Origin: Bacillota bacterium
GTDB taxonomy: Bacteria > Bacillota > Clostridia > Caldicoprobacterales > Xylanivirgaceae
NCBI GenBank assembly: GCA_023621995.1
Contig: JAMOAB010000125.1
Span: 1-34,231 of the forward strand
DNA: 34,231 bases
Direction of reading: 5' to 3'
The notes under the pieces are model-generated. The model saw nothing but the letters and a program-made list of their open reading frames with translations, was not told where the DNA came from and did no database searches. This document shows, in pieces, positions 9,229 to 15,750 of this stretch. Positions within the stretch are counted from its first letter, which is position 1; each line of letters begins with the position of its first letter. Position numbers and translations under genes: made by a program.

Positions 9229-12213
9229 TTATCTCTTATCTTCAATGATTCCATATTCTATTTGCTTATTTCTCATCTCCTTATTTATATCTTTTATTGC
9301 CTTTTCCAATGCATCACGTTCGTTCATACCGCTCATCAAGACACTAGTAGCAGCATTTTTTATATGTCTATCTGTAAAATACCCGCCCAGTACAATAGGC
9401 TGTTCTCTATACCATTTCCATTGCTCTTCGAATACTGCCAAATCCTTTTTATTCCAGGGTATACTATTGAACGCATCTATATTTGCCGTATTCCATCTAG
9501 CTTCTATTCCTATGAGTGATTCAATGTCTGTCCCAAACTGAGACTGTGTATCTGTATCAGTCCACCATTTGAGAAATTCCCACGCTTCGTCTTTATTTTC
9601 ACTTTGACCTAATACTATTGCTGCCGATGGTGATCCACCAGCTGTTCTGTCTATACGCCCATCTTCTGTTCTCACGCCAGGAAGAGGAGCTATTCCCCAT
9701 CGTCCATAAAGCTCTGGAGCAGCCACTGATATCATTATATATGTGCTATAGTTTCCTACGCCCATAGGCATCTCCCCTGTTCGAAATCTATTGAAAAAGT
9801 TAGCTTGTATAGGAATTTGGTATACCTTGAAAAGTCTAGTCCACTCTAAAAATGCCTTATAGGCTTCACTAGTATCAAGTGCTGAAGACATTTTGTCTTC
9901 TGTATAAAAATCAGCTCCATTTTGATATAAGAATGGCAGAAAAGATGAACTTGCTGCCAATAATGAAGGATAATAAAATTGCATCCCATTTTGATTTAAA
10001 ACTGGGAGTACCGATCTATATAACTCTTCCCAAGTTTCTGGAATACGTATGCCAAGTTCTTCCACTATATCTTTGCGATAAAATAATACGTTAAAGTCCA
10101 TAGTCTCAGGTAGCGCATATATTCCCTCATTGTATTCAAATGGTACTAATACACCAGGTAAGAACCTCTTTGAAACATGGTCAAAGTCATCAAACTGTGA
10201 CAGATCTACAGCTGCATCGCGTATTGCAAGTTCTACTGGAGATAACGGATCTACACCTAGTGCTATATCAGGAGCTTTGCCCGATACTATAGAAAGGGTT
10301 AACGCATTAACTCCGCTAGCACCCATTTGTCCTGCTGGCAATATATTCATATTTACTCTTATGTCTGTCTCTGTTGTAAAGTCTTCATCTGCCTTCTGTT
10401 TAATTACTTCGCCCCATTCTTTCCCTCTGGAAACCCATACATTTATACTCTTTTTGGGTTTGCCGTTATCCTCTTCTTCTGCACTATATACGTTATCAAT
10501 CCTGTCATAGTCTTTATAAAAAGATGCAACAAAGTTTTGCCATGTAGCCTTGAGCTTTTGCCAGGCACTGGCTTTGTAGTCTTCTATATTTTCTGTGGGT
10601 GATGCAACGATAAAGTAATCAACATTCAAAGGTTGTTCTTGTATATCTTGTAAAGATAATGTTAAGCCTGACTGAGAACTCATAAGATCATTTAGTCCAC
10701 GGGGAATTATGAAGGGATCCTTTATCATTTTATCTAGTTGATCTTTGAGAACTGCAAAGTTATTCACTATCATAGGCCGCCTAGCTGACATAGCTGTGAC
10801 ATTTTCTATGTGCTGCTGCATACTCTGTGATAACTCCTTAAAAGAATCTATGAGACCTGGTATCTTCTTGTCTAATTCATAATCAAAATTTAAATCAGGC
10901 TCACTACCTGTTATCATGATTATATCTCTTATAACATCAGATAGTATCCAAGCATCTTCTTCTACAGCATTAATGATCTCCTGAAGCGGTCCCATTTTCA
11001 CTGTCATAGATAGAGTATGCTCTCCTTCTTCTAGATAAAATAAGTACGGTTCTCCATTATCATCTTTTAAAGTCTCGGTTCTCCAATCATGTTCGTATAC
11101 AAATTTATAGGATTCCATCTCTTTAAAAGGTATTTTGCCATCTATTTTTATTTGTCTATATACAGGCAAGCCATCTCCATACCACTGGGCTAATCTAAAT
11201 GTCAGTTTATATAATCCACTTTCAGGTACATCGAACTTCCATATAACTTCCTGATTACCCTTTCTCCAACGCCAGCCTCCTATCATATTGAGCCTTATAT
11301 TACCCCCTGCCGGAGGATATACTGAAGGATTTCCGTCATATTCTCTTCTAACCGTAGGATCGTTTTTTATGTAAGCATCTTCCCCTTCTATTCTTATAGA
11401 CTTTGTTGCTTCTTTATAGCCTTTTTCTTTATACTGGTCAATTACTTCTTGATATTCTGGAATGTTCTCAGGTGATTTTATTATTATTTTAGATATAGCC
11501 ATAGGTTGTTGTACATAATTAAGTCTTATGGTATGAACACCTTGGGAAAAATAAAACTCTAATGGTTTTGTATACATACCACTTACGTCAACCATGGGAC
11601 TTACTTGCCATTTAGCAACTTCTATTTGCTTTGGTCGTATCTCATCTCCTACATTATTAAGTGCAGGTTCTCCTGCATCCATCCATAGTTTGTAGAAAGG
11701 CAAATTAGAAGCTTCATTAAATGGTACCTCCCCATCTATCATCAATTCTCTTTGGGCTATATTGCTAGACTCTCCTAAGCAATAATATTCTACATATATG
11801 TTATATAATCCACTTTCGGGTATATCTACTTGCCACTCAAACCAAGCATCTTGATCTTCCCATACTAGTACTTTTTCATTCTTGCCACATATTCCTGTCT
11901 TCAAAGGTAGGGAGTTCTTATTGGATTCGACTATATCCTCAATCGTCAAGATTATATCCATTCCCTCTGTCTGCTTATAGTTATTTTCTTCATACTCTCT
12001 CAACGCGCGAATATAACTATTCTCTCGGGGATTTACATAGCTTTGCTCAGATTCCATATCTATATCTTTGTCTTCTATTTTATCTTTATCTTTTAATGGT
12101 ACTCCAGGTTGTGCAATACTGGTCATAGGGCTAAGCACAGTAAACATAAGAGTCAAGCATAAACATCTACATATAAAGATAGTCCATTTATCAAAACTGT
12201 AGCGCACTATCAT
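9229..12213 (-). CDS. giant secreted substrate-binding protein with two repeated beta-sandwich modules
   Basis: The protein has about 994 residues from ATG 12213, which follows GGGAGGGG; a TTG at 12234 is in frame but lies inside the terminator's T-run. A signal peptide ends near SIA|QPG and, unlike the upstream binding protein, has no lipobox cysteine. Two related beta-sandwich modules follow (about residues 80-250 and 275-410). Both contain PESGLY, then an R-x-L/I-x-IDG-x-x-PF motif, so they look like a tandem duplication with carbohydrate-binding character. A helical linker (about 410-560) leads to a family 1 extracellular solute-binding domain (about 590-990; KAPDIALG, YALPETMDFNVLFYRKD, PETWEELY). 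It probably captures a polymeric or long oligosaccharide for the adjacent permeases. The ligand is unknown. Confidence 0.88.
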   Translation of the reverse strand: MIVRYSFDKWTIFICRCLCLTLMFTVLSPMTSIAQPGVPLKDKDKIEDKDIDMESEQSYVNPRENSYIRALREYEENNYKQTEGMDIILTIEDIVESNKNSLPLKTGICGKNEKVLVWEDQDAWFEWQVDIPESGLYNIYVEYYCLGESSNIAQRELMIDGEVPFNEASNLPFYKLWMDAGEPALNNVGDEIRPKQIEVAKWQVSPMVDVSGMYTKPLEFYFSQGVHTIRLNYVQQPMAISKIIIKSPENIPEYQEVIDQYKEKGYKEATKSIRIEGEDAYIKNDPTVRREYDGNPSVYPPAGGNIRLNMIGGWRWRKGNQEVIWKFDVPESGLYKLTFRLAQWYGDGLPVYRQIKIDGKIPFKEMESYKFVYEHDWRTETLKDDNGEPYLFYLEEGEHTLSMTVKMGPLQEIINAVEEDAWILSDVIRDIIMITGSEPDLNFDYELDKKIPGLIDSFKELSQSMQQHIENVTAMSARRPMIVNNFAVLKDQLDKMIKDPFIIPRGLNDLMSSQSGLTLSLQDIQEQPLNVDYFIVASPTENIEDYKASAWQKLKATWQNFVASFYKDYDRIDNVYSAEEEDNGKPKKSINVWVSRGKEWGEVIKQKADEDFTTETDIRVNMNILPAGQMGASGVNALTLSIVSGKAPDIALGVDPLSPVELAIRDAAVDLSQFDDFDHVSKRFLPGVLVPFEYNEGIYALPETMDFNVLFYRKDIVEELGIRIPETWEELYRSVLPVLNQNGMQFYYPSLLAASSSFLPFLYQNGADFYTEDKMSSALDTSEAYKAFLEWTRLFKVYQIPIQANFFNRFRTGEMPMGVGNYSTYIMISVAAPELYGRWGIAPLPGVRTEDGRIDRTAGGSPSAAIVLGQSENKDEAWEFLKWWTDTDTQSQFGTDIESLIGIEARWNTANIDAFNSIPWNKKDLAVFEEQWKWYREQPIVLGGYFTDRHIKNAATSVLMSGMNERDALEKAIKDINKEMRNKQIEYGIIEDKR

Positions 12214-12223
12214 ACCCCTCCCA

Positions 12224-12275
12224 CAAAAAATCAACTTATAGGGAGATATTTGTAAATATCCCCCTATATAAGTTG
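12224..12275 (-). terminator. terminator-like hairpin between the two binding-protein genes
   Basis: Read on the minus strand, the arms run 12275-12254 and 12251-12232. They pair over about 20 positions with a two-base bulge and one mismatch, ending in CCCTATAAGTTG. A run of six T follows immediately (12225-12230). It has the form of an intrinsic terminator but lies inside the operon, 13 bases after the lipoprotein gene's stop and just before the next ribosome-binding site. Partial read-through would give much more binding-protein mRNA than permease mRNA. Confidence 0.8.
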
Positions 12276-12288
12276 TATATATTACTTG

Positions 12289-13731
12289 TTATTCTATACC
12301 CATAGCCTTTTGCTCATCAAGGAAGTTCTGAACAGCTTCTTTTGCCCTTTCTTCCCATTCAGCTAAAGCCTCTTCTGCTGACATTTCACCTTCGTAAAAC
12401 TTCATCCACTGCTCTTCGTGCATATCACCAAAGTCAACAGGTGAGCCAGCTCCTCCTGACATACCATATTCACTTATAATCTTAGCTCTGTTTAGAGTCA
12501 CTTCTCTTTTTCTTGGATCTGGAATCTGGGGCAGAATTTCAGATATAATCCGTTCGTTATCATCTTTAAGAGCTATAGGCATATAGAAGTACGCATCAGG
12601 ATCATTTTCAAACCCCTCTTTATCTCCTTCATAACTGTTAAGCTCGGAGAACCATTTAGTTATGGCAAAACCGCCTTCAGGATTTTTTGATTTAACAGGC
12701 ATTACAAGAGCCCATGTGGCTCCTACACCCATTGCAAAATCTTGACCATCTTTTGTTGGAACGGGTGCCACACCATAGTCTAAATCAGGATATTCATTAT
12801 CAAATATCTGAGCTGGCCATATAGCATCATCTAGTTTCATAGCTACAGTATCATGTTCTAGGCCAAATTGTACGCCTGCATTCTTTGCTGCTTCAAGACC
12901 ATCATCGCCATTATGAAGATCATAAAATTCCTTTATCATTTCCCAAATTTCTACCATCTCAGGTGTGTTTATCTTAATCTCAAATGGATCTTTAGAGAGC
13001 TGATCAGTTACAGCATCTTGGGCAAATTTGAATACTACATCTTTCCAATATTCACTTTGAAAACCTTGCTGAATTAGTTGGCCTTTGCTATCAAATTTAG
13101 TAAGCTGTTTTGCATATGTTCTAAGATCTTCCCAACTCTTTGGTGGAGTATCGGGATCTAATCCTGCATCTTCAAATAACTTTTTGTTCCAATACAGTAT
13201 CTGACCGTTTATATCCCAGGGTAATGAGTAGTGTTTCCCATTGTATAATCCTAAATCGGCAGCAAAACCGTAATATTTATCCCAATCTATTTCACCCTTT
13301 TCAGCATATGGGTCATAAGGTTGTAATAGATTAGCTGCAGCAAGTTTAGGAACATAACTTGCATACAAAAATGCTGCATCTGGTGGTGAACCACTTGCAC
13401 AAGCTGCTATGAGCTTTGTGTCATCTACCCAATTTAGAGGATATTCATAATCCCATCCTGTCTCTTCTTGGAATCTTTCAAATATCTTTTCAGAGCCAAA
13501 TTGTCCACCCCAAAATACTACTGTTCCCTTTGGAGCATCATCTGCAACTTCATCATCGTCATCATTATCTACATCGGCATCTTCGCTATCATCTGTGTTC
13601 TCATCATCAGTCTGCTCTACAGGAGTTTCTTCATCAGCTGTTGTCTCGTCGCCATCTTTACTAGCACAAGCAACTAATGACGAGATCATAACTACTACAA
13701 GAAGTAGTGAAAGAAATCTCTTCATTTCCAT
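12289..13731 (-). CDS. sugar ABC transporter substrate-binding lipoprotein
   Basis: This 480-residue family 1 extracellular solute-binding protein starts at ATG 13731, with AGGAGG 7 to 8 bases upstream. A type II signal peptide ends in the lipobox LVAC, so Cys22 should be lipidated and the protein anchored on the outer face of the membrane. Residues about 23-68 form a very acidic, Asp/Glu/Thr-rich linker. The fold then shows typical landmarks: GTVVFWGGQ, ASGSPPDAAFLYASYVPKLA, YSLPWDINGQILYWNKKLFEDAGL, PPKSWEDLRTYAKQL. Trp-rich positions suggest a carbohydrate ligand. It is the first gene of the roughly 13-kb operon and is followed by a terminator-like hairpin, so it is probably the most abundant product. 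Confidence 0.94.
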   Translation of the reverse strand: MEMKRFLSLLLVVVMISSLVACASKDGDETTADEETPVEQTDDENTDDSEDADVDNDDDDEVADDAPKGTVVFWGGQFGSEKIFERFQEETGWDYEYPLNWVDDTKLIAACASGSPPDAAFLYASYVPKLAAANLLQPYDPYAEKGEIDWDKYYGFAADLGLYNGKHYSLPWDINGQILYWNKKLFEDAGLDPDTPPKSWEDLRTYAKQLTKFDSKGQLIQQGFQSEYWKDVVFKFAQDAVTDQLSKDPFEIKINTPEMVEIWEMIKEFYDLHNGDDGLEAAKNAGVQFGLEHDTVAMKLDDAIWPAQIFDNEYPDLDYGVAPVPTKDGQDFAMGVGATWALVMPVKSKNPEGGFAITKWFSELNSYEGDKEGFENDPDAYFYMPIALKDDNERIISEILPQIPDPRKREVTLNRAKIISEYGMSGGAGSPVDFGDMHEEQWMKFYEGEMSAEEALAEWEERAKEAVQNFLDEQKAMGIE

Positions 13732-13761
13732 TTTTGTCCCTCCTAAAACACACTTGTTTTA

Positions 13762-13795
13762 CTTGTTATTAATAGCAAGATAATCCTGTATCTTG
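13762..13795 (-). promoter_or_regulatory. two overlapping dyads in the operon leader
   Basis: On the plus strand, 13762-13779 is CTTGTTATTAATAGCAAG, palindromic except for one base pair. Positions 13776-13795 form CAAGATA-ATCCTG-TATCTTG with perfect 7-base arms. They share the CAAG at 13776-13779, so as RNA hairpins they are mutually exclusive. They lie in the leader between the predicted promoter and the first binding-protein gene. They could be operators for a regulator or alternative leader structures; the sequence does not decide. Confidence 0.45.
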
Positions 13796-13858
13796 TTTGT
13801 TTTCCTTGTATTTATCACTCCTCTCAATGATAATTTACATGTATAAATTTGAAACAAA

Positions 13859-13886
13859 ATTATGATATATCATCTTTAGAGAACAA
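13859..13886 (-). promoter_or_regulatory. candidate sigma-A promoter of the sugar operon with overlapping palindrome
   Basis: On the minus strand TTGTTC (13881-13886) and CATAAT (13859-13864) are separated by 16 bases. The perfect palindrome ATGATATATCAT (13862-13873) covers the spacer and the edge of the -10 box, a position where a bound repressor would block RNA polymerase. The leader would be about 120 bases. The -35 is a moderate match, so the promoter call is tentative. Confidence 0.45.
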
Positions 13887-14183
13887 TTTATAGGTTTCTT
13901 AAATTTACTGTATTACTAAACTCAATTAAACAGTATCTTGATATACCCTCCTCTTCCTCTCTAAGAAGGAAATAAATATAAGAGTATTCTATATATGAAA
14001 TAACCAAAGCTAATCCTGTAAATATAAAAGTCCATTTTACTCACATAGCTTGTATATAAAGAATAGGTTGATTTATGTGAGATTCATCTTTCTTTTTTGT
14101 TTCTTTTGACAAAAGAATATAATCTCGTATTTTTATATTTTAAAAGTTATGGATTTATTTAAGTCTATGGATTGTTTTTCTCT

Positions 14184-15293
14184 TTATTTAACATTATCTA
14201 TCGTTAAATTATCACTTTGATTTGGAATAAGCTTAACTGGTATTATTCTACGCTCAACTTCACAACTGCCTTGTTCTATAATCTCTACTACCATGCTGGC
14301 AGCAGCCCTACCTATCTCATAAAAATTTTGATCTACACTAATAATAGGTATATTTAGATGCTCTAAAAGTTCAATGTTATCAAAGCCTACTATGGCAACA
14401 TCTCCTGGCACATCTATTCCCATATTCTCTAGGACTCTGGCTATAGAGATTGCAAGATAGTCATGTTCAGCAAATATAGCAGTTACTCCACCCTCTATAA
14501 TAGATCTTAATAACTCTACTGTAGAGAAAGCGAATTCATCTCCTTCATAAGTGAGATTAAAATGTACTATGTCATAATCAAGAGAAATATTATTGTCTTT
14601 GAGTGCATTACAATAACCGAAGAAACGTTCCCTTACTGTGCTTATATCTTCTATATTAAGATTTGATAGATACGCTATACGTGTATGTCCAGACTCTATT
14701 AAATATGTAGTCGCCTCATAACCTCCTGTGAAATTATCTGATACTACGTAACACAAAGGCAAAGATTGAAAATATTTGTCGATTATTACTATAGGATAAT
14801 TTTTTAAATGCATTCCATATAATATATCAAAATTCTTTCTGGCTGTAGGATAGTATATTATCCCACTTATACCCTGGTTAGGTAAATCTATTAAGAAATT
14901 ACGTTCTTGTTCTAGATTGTCGTTTGTTGTATGTATAGTAAGTAAATATCCTTTTTGATTTAAATAATCGTTGGCACCATCTATGTAATCAATACGTCTA
15001 CCTGTAGGTCCATCTGATGGAAGTATTATAGATATAACCTTATGGGTAACATCTTTAGTAGTATTTGACCTAAAAGGAAGTACAAAACTTCCTTTTCCTT
15101 GTCTTCTATATATAAGTCCTTCTCTTTCTAACTCCACTAGAGCCCTCTGAGACGTAATTCTACTAACATTGTATTTTTTAGCTAACTCCATCTCCGTTGG
15201 TAATTGCTCTCCTGGCATAAGTTTGTTTTCTTCAATTTGTCTTTTTATATCATCTATGATCTTTGAATATAAGGTCTTTCTTTCTTTGCTCAT
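14184..15293 (-). CDS. GntR-family regulator with LacI-type sugar-binding domain (AraR-like architecture)
   Basis: The 369-residue protein has an N-terminal winged helix (residues about 1-70). Its signature is GEQLPTEMELAKKYNVSRITSQRALVELEREGLIYRRQGKGSFV, in segments typical of the GntR family. A periplasmic-binding-protein-like LacI/GalR effector domain follows: HKVISIILPSD, SGIIYYPTARKNF, GFDNIELLEHLNIPIISVDQNFYEIGRAAASMVVE. This combination is that of AraR-type repressors, which release DNA on binding a sugar. ATG 15293 follows GAGGAAGG. The gene precedes the sugar operon in the same orientation and is its probable regulator. Two identical 12-base sites in its own upstream region suggest autoregulation. 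The effector sugar is unknown, and I do not assign a gene name. Confidence 0.92.
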   Translation of the reverse strand: MSKERKTLYSKIIDDIKRQIEENKLMPGEQLPTEMELAKKYNVSRITSQRALVELEREGLIYRRQGKGSFVLPFRSNTTKDVTHKVISIILPSDGPTGRRIDYIDGANDYLNQKGYLLTIHTTNDNLEQERNFLIDLPNQGISGIIYYPTARKNFDILYGMHLKNYPIVIIDKYFQSLPLCYVVSDNFTGGYEATTYLIESGHTRIAYLSNLNIEDISTVRERFFGYCNALKDNNISLDYDIVHFNLTYEGDEFAFSTVELLRSIIEGGVTAIFAEHDYLAISIARVLENMGIDVPGDVAIVGFDNIELLEHLNIPIISVDQNFYEIGRAAASMVVEIIEQGSCEVERRIIPVKLIPNQSDNLTIDNVK

Positions 15294-15329
15294 TTAAAAC
15301 CTTCCTCACCTTCAATACCAATTGAAATA

Positions 15330-15341
15330 TTGATATGACAA
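15330..15341. promoter_or_regulatory. candidate operator, proximal copy of TTGATATGACAA
   Basis: This 12-base sequence is identical to the one at 15686-15697. Its outer triplets TTG and CAA are inverted, as in operators of AraR-type regulators. It lies 36 bases upstream of the regulator's ATG. Binding by the adjacent GntR-LacI type protein is inference. Confidence 0.4.
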
Positions 15342-15641
15342 GTTTAATCTTTAGTTATGCTTTTATATAATATATTTTATTGTATATTAATCCCTTTAAA
15401 AAATTTCTGCGATTTGATGTAAAAAACCTTGTTTTGATTATTTATTGATAAAATTTGAGTATTTATTATTTTTTCTATGATATATTGAATGCTTTAGTCG
15501 TTATTAGTTTTGTTTTTAATCTGATAGACAATTTATAAAACTAGATATATATCATTCTCATAACAATAATATTTGAAATTAAAGGTAAACTATGCCTGCT
15601 TTTTATTTCAAAATTTAGAATTCTATCTTAATTCACGTATA

Positions 15642-15670
15642 ATACTAACATATAGTTATAATAAAGTCAA
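15642..15670 (-). promoter_or_regulatory. candidate sigma-A promoter of the GntR-type gene
   Basis: On the minus strand TTGACT (15665-15670) and TAGTAT (15642-15647) are separated by exactly 17 bases. It is the best-spaced promoter in this gap and is oriented toward the regulator, giving a long leader of about 340 bases. A weaker promoter nearer the gene cannot be excluded. Confidence 0.5.
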
Positions 15671-15685
15671 CACCTTTTTGTATAT

Positions 15686-15697
15686 TTGATATGACAA
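15686..15697. promoter_or_regulatory. candidate operator, distal copy of TTGATATGACAA
   Basis: This exact repeat of 15330-15341, 356 bases away, lies 15 bases upstream of the predicted -35 box. Flanking bases are also similar (an AT-rich trinucleotide on each side). Two operators on either side of a promoter would permit DNA looping. Confidence 0.4.
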
Positions 15698-15750
15698 ATT
15701 GTAATTTTAGTTGGTCATTTTATACATAATTTGTATTTAACTTGAAATTG

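Larger units (their letters stand above)
13732..14183. other. 452-base intergenic region between gntR-type gene and sugar operon
   Basis: No convincing gene is present. The region holds the candidate promoter and dyads listed separately. It also has a 17-base palindrome TTCTTTTGACAAAAGAA (14101-14117), a long-range inverted repeat CTCACATA (14040-14047) with TATGTGAG (14074-14081), and a 10-base direct repeat TAATCCTGTA at 13781-13790 and 14011-14020. No clear intrinsic terminator for the upstream regulator gene is seen, so some read-through from it into the operon is possible. Confidence 0.6.
15294..15750. other. 457-base AT-rich region upstream of the GntR-type gene
   Basis: No gene is seen. 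The region follows the GH13 gene's stop and contains the best regulator promoter (15642-15670) and two copies of TTGATATGACAA listed separately. The leader from that promoter to the regulator start would be about 340 bases and is very AT-rich. No known riboswitch shape or clear intrinsic terminator for the glycogen operon was recognised here. Confidence 0.6.

Noticed and set aside
13416-13677. Histidine-rich and other plus-strand ORFs opposite the first binding protein
   Set aside because: They are the antisense of the Asp/Glu-rich linker (GAT/GAC read backwards gives His/Ile codons), not genes.
13896-14042. Minus-strand frame of about 48 codons in the gap before the sugar operon (contains LALVISYIEYSYIYFLL)
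   Set aside because: It begins directly after a stop, has no convincing start codon and is of a length expected by chance in a few hundred AT-rich bases.
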